64,000 nucleotides of DNA from Halorubrum sp. CSM-61 (lineage in GTDB: Archaea > Halobacteriota > Halobacteria > Halobacteriales > Haloferacaceae). Location: contig NZ_RJJW01000005.1 of NCBI RefSeq assembly GCF_003781945.1, positions 240,102 to 304,101 of the forward strand, in the 5' to 3' direction. Of this stretch, positions 8,720 through 17,207 are shown piece by piece. A model generated the notes under the pieces. That model was not told the DNA's origin. It worked only from the letters and a program-made list of their open reading frames with translations, and ran no database searches. Position 1 is the stretch's first letter; every line of letters begins with the position of its first letter. The translations under genes were made by a program, and so were the position numbers.

Positions 8720-10779
8720 CCGACATGTTCGACGGCATCACGGGGCTCTCGCGCGGCCTCACCGTCGGGGCCTCGCGCGGTCGCGCGGTCGCCCACGCCG
8801 CGCGGCGACAGCTCCCGGCGCTGGCGGACACCGGAAGCGACGAGGAGCACCTGGAGGCGGCGGTCGACTGGCTGTTCCGCAGCCAGGACGCGACCGGCGG
8901 CGGCGGGTCGGCCGCCACGTACAACCTCCTGCTCGGGTGGGAGCCCCCGTACCCGGAGACGACCGGGTACATCGTCCCCACCCTCTACGCGTACGCCGAC
9001 GACCACCCCGAGAGCGACGCGTTCGAGCGCGCGACCGCGATGGCCGAGTGGCTCCTGTCGGTCCAGCGCGACGACGGGAGCTTCCCGGAGGGGACCGGCG
9101 AGACCGGCGACCCCAACGTGTTCAACACCGGTCAGGTCGTCTTCGGGCTCGTCGAGGCGTATCGCCGGACGGACGAGGAGGCGTACGCCGACGCGGTCCG
9201 CGCCGCCTGCGACTGGCTCGCCGTCGTACAGGACGACGACGGCGCGTGGCGACGGCACGACCACGAGGACGAGGTACACGCGTATTCCACCCGCATCGCG
9301 TGGGCGCTACTGGAGGGGGCGTCGATCCTCGACGACCGGGCGGAGACGTACCGCGATGCGGCGAGACGGAACTTGGAGTGGGCGCTGGAGAACCGCCGGC
9401 CGAACGGCTGGTTCGACCGCGCGGCCTTCGTCGACGGCGACGAGCCCGATCTCCACACGATCGCGTACACGATCCGCGGGCTCTTGGAGGGCGGCGTCCG
9501 GCTGGACGACGACGCGATGATCGACGCCGCGAGGGGGTCCGCAGACGTGCTCTTAGAGCTCCAGAAGCGGACCGGTCCCCTGACGGGGACCTACGACGAC
9601 GACTGGGACGGGACGTGGTACCACTGCCTCACCGGCAACGCGCAGATGGGGCTGGTGTGGCTCCGGCTCTACGAGCTGACGGGGGAGGCGGAGTACGCCA
9701 GGGCGGCCCGGACCGCCGCCGAGTTCCTCAAGCGGCACCAGTCGCTGGACGGCCCCGACCCCGTGCGCGGGGCGATCCCGGGGTCGTACCCGCACGTCGG
9801 CGACTACCTCTACCTGCGGTACCCGAACTGGGCGACGAAGTTCTTCGCCGACCTCCTCGCCGGGCTCGCGGCGGTCTCGCCCCCAGAAGCGACGGGCGAG
9901 GCGAGCGAGACCGACGAGGAGACCGGCGAGGCAGACGAGGAGGCCGGAGCGGCGGCCGAGGCGACCGCGATCAGCGAGACGACCGCGACCGACGGCGACG
10001 CTCCGCTCCGGGTCTGCCTGCTGTTCGACGGCGAACACACCGAACGATGGGTCGCGGACGCGATCGAGACGATGCTGGCGGAGACGGACACGGAAATTTC
10101 CCTCGTCGTGATCAACGAGGACGCCGGGCTACTCGGGAGCGGGAACGTGAAACGCGGGCTGAAGTACCCGGCGTACGCGGCCTACTGGATCGCGTCGGCG
10201 CTCCGGCCGCGGCGGTCCGACTCGGAGCGGTACGACGATTCCGTACATATCTCGGAGATCGCCGGCGTCGACGACGCCGAGCGGATCCGGACCTACCCGA
10301 CCGACGTCAGCGGGCTCTGGAACGAGCTCCCCGAGGAGGTGGTCTCGGAGATCGCCGCGCGGTCGGACGTGGTGTTCCGCCGCGGCTTCGGGCTGGTTCG
10401 CGGCTCGTTGCTCTCAGCGACCGAGTACGGCGTCTTGAGCTACCACCACGGCGACCCGCGGGCCTACCGCGGCGGCCCCGCCGGGTTCTGGGAGTACATG
10501 CACGGCGAGGAGACCGCCGGGACGATCGTCCAGTCGCTGACCGACGACCTCGACGCCGGGGTGGTCCGGTCGTACCGCGACGTCGACATCTCCGACTGCG
10601 ACACCCTCGACGAGGTCCGCCGCGCGCTGTACGAGGGGTCGACCGGCCAGCTGGCCGAGGCGATCGAGGCCGTGCGAGACGAGGATCGGGAACCGATGGT
10701 CGTCGACGATCTCGGGCCGGTGTACCACCCGCCGGACCTCGGCGAACTGGCCGCCTACGCGCGGAAGCGCTACCGATGA
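8716..10779 (+). CDS. Fusion of alpha/alpha-toroid domain and formyltransferase-like domain
   Basis: The 687-aa protein joins two folds. Residues about 43-385 are an alpha/alpha toroid with repeated helix pairs and W-L-x-x-x-Q-x-x-D-G-x-(F/W) turns (LLSVQRDDGSF, LAVVQDDDGAW), as in prenyltransferase/terpenoid-cyclase-type barrels and polysaccharide lyases or epimerases. An acidic Glu/Ala linker (390-430) leads to a formyltransferase-like domain (432-687) with YHHGDPRAYRGGPAGFWEY and DDLDAGVV. The latter match the His and Asp catalytic region of methionyl-tRNA and sugar formyltransferases, but the usual Asn appears replaced. I infer formylation or related acyl transfer on a sugar, with the toroid acting on the glycan. 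GTG 8716 is preferred over GTG 8593 because the latter would add only Gly-Pro-Asp repeats; ATG 8725 is also possible. Confidence 0.7.
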   Translation: MTDMFDGITGLSRGLTVGASRGRAVAHAARRQLPALADTGSDEEHLEAAVDWLFRSQDATGGGGSAATYNLLLGWEPPYPETTGYIVPTLYAYADDHPESDAFERATAMAEWLLSVQRDDGSFPEGTGETGDPNVFNTGQVVFGLVEAYRRTDEEAYADAVRAACDWLAVVQDDDGAWRRHDHEDEVHAYSTRIAWALLEGASILDDRAETYRDAARRNLEWALENRRPNGWFDRAAFVDGDEPDLHTIAYTIRGLLEGGVRLDDDAMIDAARGSADVLLELQKRTGPLTGTYDDDWDGTWYHCLTGNAQMGLVWLRLYELTGEAEYARAARTAAEFLKRHQSLDGPDPVRGAIPGSYPHVGDYLYLRYPNWATKFFADLLAGLAAVSPPEATGEASETDEETGEADEEAGAAAEATAISETTATDGDAPLRVCLLFDGEHTERWVADAIETMLAETDTEISLVVINEDAGLLGSGNVKRGLKYPAYAAYWIASALRPRRSDSERYDDSVHISEIAGVDDAERIRTYPTDVSGLWNELPEEVVSEIAARSDVVFRRGFGLVRGSLLSATEYGVLSYHHGDPRAYRGGPAGFWEYMHGEETAGTIVQSLTDDLDAGVVRSYRDVDISDCDTLDEVRRALYEGSTGQLAEAIEAVRDEDREPMVVDDLGPVYHPPDLGELAAYARKRYR

Positions 10780-10810
10780 GCTGTCCACCGGCTTCGTTGG
10801 AGGGACCAGC

Positions 10811-11890
10811 GTGAGCGATCGAGTAGAGACCCTGCGGCGGGTCCCGTTCGTCCTCTCCGCCGCTCGTTCGGCGGGGAAGCTGGTCAACCACACGCTCCCG
10901 GAGCTGCTGCGTCCCGACCTCGATCCCGACGCGGTCGATCGGTCCGCGGTCGATCCCGCGAGCGCCGCGCCGGCGGCCTGTTTCGGACCGGGGGCGCGCG
11001 ACGAGACGGATCTGCCCTTGCGTCCCACCGAGATCGCGGCCGCGCGAAATCCGGCGTTCACGGCGGAGGACGTGACGGACTTCGGGTCGGTGGACTTCGT
11101 CGCGGACCCGTTCATGCTCCCCGGACCGGAGCGCTGGCACCTCTTCTTCGAGGTGTGCAACTACGCACGCGACCCGGACGCCGTGATCGGCCACGCGACC
11201 AGCCCCGACGGGCTCCGCTGGGAGTACGACCGGGCCGTGTTGAACACCGGCGAGCACCTCTCTTTCCCCTACGTGTTCGAGTGGGAGGGAACGCGCTACA
11301 TGGTTCCCGAGGAGGGCGGATCGGCGGGCCGGTCGGTCCGGCTCTACGAGGCGACCGACTTCCCCCACGAGTGGGAGCCCCGCGCAACGCTCGTGTCGGC
11401 GGACCACCGCACCGACGACACGGTCGTGTTCAGGTGGGGCGACCGCTGGTGGCTGCTCGTCGGGGACAGCGACGTCGCGGGGCTCCGGGCCCACCACAGC
11501 GACTCGCTCGTCGCCGACGACTGGGAGCCCCACCGGGACAACCCGATCGTCACCGACCGCCCCGCCGCGTTCCGGCCCGGTGGCCGCCCGGTCGTCGGGT
11601 CCGACGGGATCGTCGTCTTCTTCCAAGACTGCGACCATCGGTACGGCGAGGCCGTCCGCGCGTTCGAGATCACGGATCTGGGGCCGGAGCGCTACGCGGA
11701 CGAGGAGCGGCCGGAGTCGCCGATACTCGAGGGCACCGGCGCCAGAGTGGGCTGGAACTCGGGTCGGATGCATCACGTCGACCCGTGGTACGTCGACGGT
11801 CGCTGGCTCTGCGTCGCCGACGGCAACGTCGCCAACAGCGCGGTGTTCACCGGCCGACACTGGGCGCTGGGGATGTACTCGGCCGACTGA
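10811..11890 (+). CDS. Beta-propeller glycan enzyme (GINT1_N/GH43-like)
   Basis: The 359-aa protein has the repeated pattern of a five-bladed propeller: VADPFMLPGPERWHLFFE, SPDGLRWEYD, HLSFPYVFEWEGTRYMVPE, W-G-D-RWWLL. This is the signature of GH32/GH43-like propellers and of the N-terminal domain of glucosamine inositolphosphorylceramide transferase-type proteins. From family knowledge, such domains occur beside or fused to formyltransferase-like domains in bacterial surface-polysaccharide loci, and here the formyltransferase gene is 31 nt upstream in the same direction. It likely binds or transfers a sugar. The start is GTG 10811. An N-terminal basic amphipathic segment could associate with the membrane. 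Confidence 0.7.
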   Translation: MSDRVETLRRVPFVLSAARSAGKLVNHTLPELLRPDLDPDAVDRSAVDPASAAPAACFGPGARDETDLPLRPTEIAAARNPAFTAEDVTDFGSVDFVADPFMLPGPERWHLFFEVCNYARDPDAVIGHATSPDGLRWEYDRAVLNTGEHLSFPYVFEWEGTRYMVPEEGGSAGRSVRLYEATDFPHEWEPRATLVSADHRTDDTVVFRWGDRWWLLVGDSDVAGLRAHHSDSLVADDWEPHRDNPIVTDRPAAFRPGGRPVVGSDGIVVFFQDCDHRYGEAVRAFEITDLGPERYADEERPESPILEGTGARVGWNSGRMHHVDPWYVDGRWLCVADGNVANSAVFTGRHWALGMYSAD

Positions 11891-11899
11891 TCACACTGG

Positions 11900-13102
11900 T
11901 TATCGACGGACCGCGTCGGCGACCCGCGACCCGAGCGTCGCGGCCATGCCGAACGCGTCGGCGACGAACGGCAGCGGGTCGTCGGCCGAGAGCAGGTCGA
12001 AGTTCGGGTTCCGGTACAGCGAGGTCCCCACCGCGAGGACCTCGCGACCGATCGGGGGCGGGTCGCCGTGGCTGTCGGCCCGAAGCACGTTGTAGAGGTA
12101 CGCGAACTCCCCGCTGAGCAGGTGCGAGCCGACACCGACCCGGTAGTCGGGCACGCCTCCCTCCGGGCGTCGCCCGTCGGCGAGGGCGGCGTGGTGACGG
12201 GGGAAGTCGACGCCGGCGTGCACCGGCAGCGCAAGCGACCCCCAGAATCGGGGGTTGATCTCCATGAGCCGGAAGGAGCCGTCGCGCGCGTCGCGCCGGA
12301 ACTCCACCATCGCCGGGCCGTGCCAGTCCAACGCCGACAGGAGCGCGGTGCCGTGCTCCCGCAGCGTCTCGACGTCGACCGCCTCCCGGTAGACGCTCGC
12401 GCCGCCGGAATACGTGAAGCTCCGGATCCGCTCGTGCTGGAACGTCGCGACCGGCTCGCCGCGGTCCATCAGCGCGAAGAACCCGAACTCGCCGCCGCTC
12501 GGCACGAACTCCTGAACGACGGGCACGTGGCCCATCTCGTCGACCACCGACTCGACCGGCGGTCGCTCGCCGGCGTCGAGGAGCCGGACGTCGGGCTCGT
12601 GAGACGCCTCTCCGTCCTCGTCCACGACGATTGTGTACCGCGGTTTGACGACCAGCGGCCCGTCGTCGTCGGCCGGCCAGTCGGTGAGCGGTCGGGTCCG
12701 CGGGACCGGGATACCGAGGCCCTCGGCGATCGAGAAGAGGGTCTTTCGGTCCTGCGCGCTCCGGAGCGTGTCGAAGTCGGGCCAGACGGGGTCGAGGTGT
12801 TCCGAGAGCTCCCCGCGCCGCGACGCGAGGACGTACGCGTCCGCCTCGCGCAGCGGGAGGACCGTCGTCACCTCGTCGCGCGCGGCGAGGCGGACCAGCG
12901 CGTCGGCGTATCCCCCCATCGACTCGGTCGGGTCCGGGACGTGAACGACCTCCGCGCAGTGCTTCGAGGAGAGCGCCGGGGACCGCTGGCCGTCGGACGC
13001 GAGGACGGGCGCGAATCCCGCGCGGGCGAGCGACCGCGTCGCGACGACGCTGCTCTGAGTGCCGATCGCCGGGACGACCGCCGCCGGTCGATCGGCGGTC
13101 AT
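11900..13102 (-). CDS. ATP-grasp domain protein
   Basis: The 400-aa protein has an N-terminal Rossmann-like pre-ATP-grasp domain (VVPAIGTQSSVVATRSLARAG), a lysine loop (GPLVVKPRY), the VVQEFVPSGGEFGFFAL strand and the Mg-binding MEINPRFWGSL motif. ATP-grasp enzymes ligate a carboxylate to an amine through an acyl-phosphate; members in polysaccharide loci add amino acids to uronic-acid sugars. The ATG overlaps the stop of the upstream phosphatase by 4 nt (ATGA), so the two are translationally coupled. Substrate unknown; transcribed convergently with the propeller gene. Confidence 0.8.
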   Translation of the reverse strand: MTADRPAAVVPAIGTQSSVVATRSLARAGFAPVLASDGQRSPALSSKHCAEVVHVPDPTESMGGYADALVRLAARDEVTTVLPLREADAYVLASRRGELSEHLDPVWPDFDTLRSAQDRKTLFSIAEGLGIPVPRTRPLTDWPADDDGPLVVKPRYTIVVDEDGEASHEPDVRLLDAGERPPVESVVDEMGHVPVVQEFVPSGGEFGFFALMDRGEPVATFQHERIRSFTYSGGASVYREAVDVETLREHGTALLSALDWHGPAMVEFRRDARDGSFRLMEINPRFWGSLALPVHAGVDFPRHHAALADGRRPEGGVPDYRVGVGSHLLSGEFAYLYNVLRADSHGDPPPIGREVLAVGTSLYRNPNFDLLSADDPLPFVADAFGMAATLGSRVADAVRR

Positions 13103-13680
13103 CGCTCCGACTCCAGCGCGTCCGCGAGCCCGTCCACGCCCCGGATCACGCCGTCGTAGAGGGCTCGAAACCCGTCGAGTCCGCCGCCGTACGGGTCGTC
13201 GATCTCGTATCCCTCGCCGCCGAAGACCCCGAGGAACCGCGTCTTGTCGTCGAGGTCGCCGAACTCCCGGCGGAGGTCGGAGTAGTTGAGGAGATCCATC
13301 ACCACCACCAGGTCGCTCCGTTCGATCAGCGCGTCGGTGGCCGGCTTCGAGCGGTGGTCCGAGAGGTCGACGCCGAGCTCGTCGGCCACCTGGATCGCGT
13401 CGTCCGGGCTGGAGCGGCCGGCCGTCGTCCGGAGCCCGGCGGAGTCGACGGAGAGCCCGTCGATCTCCCGGGCTTCGGCGACCGCTTCGAGGTACAGCTC
13501 CGCGAGGGGACTCCGGCAGATGTTCCCGTAACAGAGGAACAGCACCTCGGAGGTCCCGGACGCGGCGCCGTCGGGCAGCGACGCGTCGAGGACCGGGGGA
13601 TCGCGAGCGAGGCGCAGGCGCAGGCGCTGGGTTTCGATACCGGCGTGGTTCCGTGCGGCCGAGAGGTATGTGCGAATCAT
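13099..13680 (-). CDS. Low-molecular-weight protein tyrosine phosphatase
   Basis: The 193-aa protein carries the LMW-PTP P-loop CYGNICRS (C-x5-R, about residues 50-57), the SAGLRTTAGR segment and the catalytic general-acid loop DPYGG near residue 161. In bacterial capsule systems such phosphatases act with tyrosine kinases to control polymer export or length. No matching kinase is visible here. A 45-residue basic N-terminal extension precedes the catalytic domain and is unusual. It forms an overlapping pair with the ATP-grasp gene downstream, so a role in the same pathway is likely. Confidence 0.85.
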   Translation of the reverse strand: MIRTYLSAARNHAGIETQRLRLRLARDPPVLDASLPDGAASGTSEVLFLCYGNICRSPLAELYLEAVAEAREIDGLSVDSAGLRTTAGRSSPDDAIQVADELGVDLSDHRSKPATDALIERSDLVVVMDLLNYSDLRREFGDLDDKTRFLGVFGGEGYEIDDPYGGGLDGFRALYDGVIRGVDGLADALESER

Positions 13681-13906
13681 TGGGTTGTGCAGATCACTGG
13701 GTTGGGCGGTCGACGGCCGGTGTCTTCGGGTGCGACCGACCGGTCGCGACGATGAATATCGAAGGAGAGCGGCCCGAGAGGCTTCGTTACCGAGACGCTA
13801 ATCCGCGGGTTGAGGGTCGCGTCGGTCGACGGACGACCGCCGATCCGCCGGTATCCGGTGGATACCTTTACCGACCGCAGACGGAGGGGCGGTCGAGCCG
13901 TATCGA

Positions 13907-15088
13907 ATGTACTCCATCCTCGCGAGCGCCGTCAACCACCCGGACACGATCGAGCGCTACAACGGTCTGTTCAACCACCGCATCCTCCGATCGCTCGCGG
14001 AGGCCGGCGTCGGCCTGAACGCCGTGTCTCCCCGACCCTTCGCCCCGCCGGTCGGCCCGTACGCCGAGTACGCGTCGATCCCGACCGTCGAGGACTGGGG
14101 GGCGTACGACGTGCATCACCCCCGGTTCTGGTACCTGCTCCCCAAGCGGTTCTTCTACGGGCTGGCCGGAGACTCCTTCGCCCGCCGGGTCCCGCCGTAC
14201 GCGGATCGGGCGTTCGAGACGCCGGACGTGGTCCACGCCTGCCACATCTACCTCGACGGGTACGGCGTCCTCCCCTACGTCCGCGAGCACGACCTCCCGC
14301 TGTTCGTCGTCGCGCACGGGACGATCCTCAACACGTACGACGACCTCGCCCGCGGGGTCCGCGAGCGCGTCCGCGAGACGCTCGACGAGGCGACCGGGGT
14401 CCTCTGCGTGAGCGACGCGCTGGCCGAGCGGGCGCGCGAACTGACCGACCCCGAAGCGGTGTCGACGGTACCGCTCGGCGCCGACCCGGAGCGGTTCCCC
14501 GTCGACCGGCGCGAGGAGCTCCGGCGCGAGCTCGGCGTCGACCCCGACGCGACGGTCGTCCTCTTCGTCGGGCAGTTCCTGAAGCGCAAGGGCGTCGAGG
14601 AGGCGATCGAGGTCGTCCGGCGCGTCGACGACCCGGACGCGACGTTCGTCTTCGTCGGCCACGGCGGGAACCTCGGCGACGAGGTGCGCGACGCGCTCGC
14701 GGAGACCGGGCGGTCGCCGCGGCTCGTGTTCGACGGTCTCCCCCCGGTCGCGCTCCGCCGGTGGTTCGCGCTCGCCGACGCGCTGTGGCTGCCGAGCCAC
14801 ACGGAGGGGCGCCCCACCGTCGTCTACGAGGCGATGGCGAGCGAGACCGCCGTGTTGGCCTCGTCGGTCGGCGGGGTCCCCGAACAGGTGGTCGACGGCG
14901 AGACCGGTCTGCTGATCGAGCCGACCGACGTCGACGGGCTGGAGGCCGGGCTCCGGTCGCTGCTGGCGGACCGGGACCGCACCCGAGAGATGGGGCGGGC
15001 GGGCCGCGACCGGCTCTTGGAACAGGGGTGGACGTGGGAGGCGCACGCCGAGCGGGTCCAGCGACTCCACCGGGAGGCGATCGAATGA
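13907..15088 (+). CDS. GT4 family glycosyltransferase
   Basis: The 393-aa protein is a GT-B fold transferase. The N-terminal half has a short acceptor domain, and the C-terminal half contains VVLFVGQFLKRKGVEEAI, FVFVGHGG and the nucleotide-sugar E-x7-E motif region HTEGRPTVVYEAMASETAVLAS, followed by GGVPEQVVDGETGLL. These are hallmarks of retaining GT4 enzymes (nucleotide-sugar donor, polysaccharide acceptor, cytoplasmic face). It overlaps the next glycosyltransferase by 4 nt (ATGA), so the two probably act in sequence on one glycan. Confidence 0.88.
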   Translation: MYSILASAVNHPDTIERYNGLFNHRILRSLAEAGVGLNAVSPRPFAPPVGPYAEYASIPTVEDWGAYDVHHPRFWYLLPKRFFYGLAGDSFARRVPPYADRAFETPDVVHACHIYLDGYGVLPYVREHDLPLFVVAHGTILNTYDDLARGVRERVRETLDEATGVLCVSDALAERARELTDPEAVSTVPLGADPERFPVDRREELRRELGVDPDATVVLFVGQFLKRKGVEEAIEVVRRVDDPDATFVFVGHGGNLGDEVRDALAETGRSPRLVFDGLPPVALRRWFALADALWLPSHTEGRPTVVYEAMASETAVLASSVGGVPEQVVDGETGLLIEPTDVDGLEAGLRSLLADRDRTREMGRAGRDRLLEQGWTWEAHAERVQRLHREAIE

Positions 15089-16215
15089 CGGATGCAGAGG
15101 GGGAAGCGACCGATCGCTCCGTCCTCGTCTTCACCTCTCACCGACCCGAGGAGGTCGTCGAGCCGCTCCGCGAGACGGACCTCGACGTGGCCGTCGTCAG
15201 CGTCAGCGATGACGGCTCGCTCCCCTCGCGGGCCGTGACCACCGTCCGGCGGACGCGGCGCGCGCTCGCGGACCACGACCCCGACGCGGTCCTGCTCGAC
15301 TGCTACGAGGCGATGGGCGCGCTGGTCACGCTGCTGGCGGACCGCCGCGGCGTCCCCCTCGTCGACCGGCTCGTGGGCGACACGTGGCTGCGGTTCGAGA
15401 ACGGGATCCGAGAGGCGACGGCCGACGGGGAGTGGGGACGCGCCGCCTCCTACCGGGCGATCCTCGCGGTCGACGAGTTCGTCTTCTCCCGCGCGAGCGG
15501 GTTCCTCGTCGTGTCGGACCAGCTCGGCGAGGTCGTCCGCCGGCGGACCGGCTGTCCCCCGGAGCGGATCGGGACGGTCCCGGTGCCGGCGCCGGGAGTG
15601 AAAGGGGGGAGTCCGGCTGGCGACGCGGGCCGGTTCGGCATCGACGCGGGCCGCGTCCTGCTGACGGTGACGAACCTGAAGTACCGCGCGAAGCTCCGGG
15701 GGGTCGAGACGGCGCTGGAGGATCTCGTCCCCCTCCTCGACGCCGACCCGGACCTCGCGTACGTCATCGCCGGCGGCGGCGAGTACGTCTCGGAGCTCCG
15801 GGCGACCCTCGACGAGCGCGTCGACGACCCCGACGTCCGGCGGCGGATCCACGCGCTCGGGTTCGTCGACGGCGTCGCCGATCTGTACGCGCTGGCGGAC
15901 GCCTTCGTCTACGTCTCGTACCTCGACGGCTACCCGCGCGTCGTCCTGGAGGCGCAGGAGGCCGGCCTGCCGGTCGTCGCGAACGACGCGTTCGGAATGC
16001 GCGAACAGGTGACGGACGGCGAGAGCGGCTCCCTGATCGATCCGGAGGAAAGCGGGGCGCTTCGCGAGGCCGTTTCCGCGCTTCTGGAGGACCCGGAGCT
16101 TCGGCGGCGGTACGGAGAGCGCGGTCGGGACCGGGTCGCACGGGAGAATTCGCCCGCGGTCGTGGGGGGGCAGTTGGAGACGTTTCTTCGAAAATTCGTG
16201 GCGGAGATCGACTGA
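15085..16215 (+). CDS. GT4-like glycosyltransferase
   Basis: The 376-aa protein has a GT-B C-terminal domain: VLLTVTNLKYRAKLRGVETAL, YVIAGGGEYVSEL, ALGFVDGVADLYALADAF and YPRVVLEAQEAGLPVVANDA. The E-x7-E region is diverged (VLEAQEAG), but the order of motifs is that of GT4. The N-terminal half is a Rossmann-like domain starting at SVLVFTSHRPEEVV. ATG 15085 overlaps the stop of the preceding glycosyltransferase. Likely cytoplasmic, extending the same oligosaccharide. Confidence 0.85.
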   Translation: MTDAEGEATDRSVLVFTSHRPEEVVEPLRETDLDVAVVSVSDDGSLPSRAVTTVRRTRRALADHDPDAVLLDCYEAMGALVTLLADRRGVPLVDRLVGDTWLRFENGIREATADGEWGRAASYRAILAVDEFVFSRASGFLVVSDQLGEVVRRRTGCPPERIGTVPVPAPGVKGGSPAGDAGRFGIDAGRVLLTVTNLKYRAKLRGVETALEDLVPLLDADPDLAYVIAGGGEYVSELRATLDERVDDPDVRRRIHALGFVDGVADLYALADAFVYVSYLDGYPRVVLEAQEAGLPVVANDAFGMREQVTDGESGSLIDPEESGALREAVSALLEDPELRRRYGERGRDRVARENSPAVVGGQLETFLRKFVAEID

Positions 16216-16246
16216 TCGGCGTCTTTTCGGGTGAAAACGGCTGCTC

Positions 16247-16300
16247 GGCTCTGTTGGAATTCAATTGTCCAGGTATCTCCTCAAATGAAGCAATCGGTCG
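16247..16300 (-). mobile_element. Decayed insertion-sequence end (transposase C-terminal remnant)
   Basis: GGCTCTGTTGGAATTC and the following ~35 nt align with 45455-45510 (GGCTCTGTCGAAATCC). Read on the minus strand both give related C-terminal peptides, RRYLDN-stop-IPTEP here and ARTYLKNGISTEP there. I infer two independently decayed copies of one transposase gene end; the stop codon here shows it is dead. Confidence 0.4.
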
Positions 16301-16444
16301 ATAGGAACTGTGTGTTGACTGCCAGCAGTTCTACCGGTTCAGAGAGCCACTCCGATAGCCGCGTGAGATACAACGCGCGTATCGATCGCCGATCGTGTCG
16401 ACCGCCGAGTTCTCAGTCAGAAAGTACGGAAGTTGCAAACCGAC

Positions 16445-16951
16445 TTATCTGCGTCGTGCTTCTTTTCGCACTCTGTCAATGAATTTTCGCGTTTTGGGTG
16501 AATTGCGGGCGACGTTCAGCTCTATAGATACATCTGGATTCGGCGTGGTAATTACATATCCCGTTGATTTTTGTAAATATGAAGCTACAATAATAAATAA
16601 ACCACCGAGAATTGATAAGAGTCCAAGAAGTTCTGAACCAGTAACTACAAGAGACATGATAATCCCCCCTACTATGAAGGAACCGCCCGTTATGAGTTGC
16701 ACTATGATATTATCCGTCTTTTCATCGACACCAACTATCTGATCGAGCGAGATATCAGATAATTGGTTAGAAGACAAGTTCGACGTTGTTGCGATAACCC
16801 GCGAATCCGTCAGATAGTATTCCATATCAGTCGAATCAAAAACGCTCTTTGACTTAGTCGAAAGTTTTAATATAATATTCTCGTTTTCAAGCAAAAAGTT
16901 CGGCCTGTCGTTGAGTTGATTGTTTGATTCGGATTGCTGTTCTGTGGACAT
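16445..16951 (-). CDS. AT-rich membrane-anchored PH-domain-like protein
   Basis: The 168-aa protein resembles bacterial-PH-domain proteins: an N-terminal polar part (NENIILKLSTKSKS, YYLTDSRVIATTSN), then a helical hairpin of two membrane segments (about residues 108-147), then a C-terminal tail with VARNSPKTRKFIDRV. It is much richer in AT and in Asn/Ser/Ile/Lys than its neighbours, which points to horizontal transfer. A TATA box (minus-strand CTTTAAATATG, 16974-16985) lies about 28 nt before the ATG. Role unknown. Confidence 0.65.
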   Translation of the reverse strand: MSTEQQSESNNQLNDRPNFLLENENIILKLSTKSKSVFDSTDMEYYLTDSRVIATTSNLSSNQLSDISLDQIVGVDEKTDNIIVQLITGGSFIVGGIIMSLVVTGSELLGLLSILGGLFIIVASYLQKSTGYVITTPNPDVSIELNVARNSPKTRKFIDRVRKEARRR

Positions 16952-16973
16952 ATGGTTACCAACAATAAATTCT

Positions 16974-16985
16974 CATATTTAAAGG
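16974..16985 (-). promoter_or_regulatory. TATA box for the AT-rich PH-like gene
   Basis: On the minus strand CTTTAAATATG is centred about 28 nt before the ATG at 16951, consistent with leaderless transcription. Confidence 0.55.
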
Positions 16986-17207
16986 TTTTTGCTGTTACAT
17001 TTTCGACCTAATTGAGAGCTAAATCAGGCCTGTGCTGAATTCATCTCCTGTACTGACCGGAGGGGGAGGCGGACATTCTCTAAGGATTTTAACAGAACCG
17101 GCTGCTTGACGCTGACGGATGTACGTGACGCAGATCGATGGCGCGGCCGTTTATCGACGATTGGCTGCAATCCGGCGGTGGAAGCCTCCGAAGCGCCGAT
17201 TGATCGC

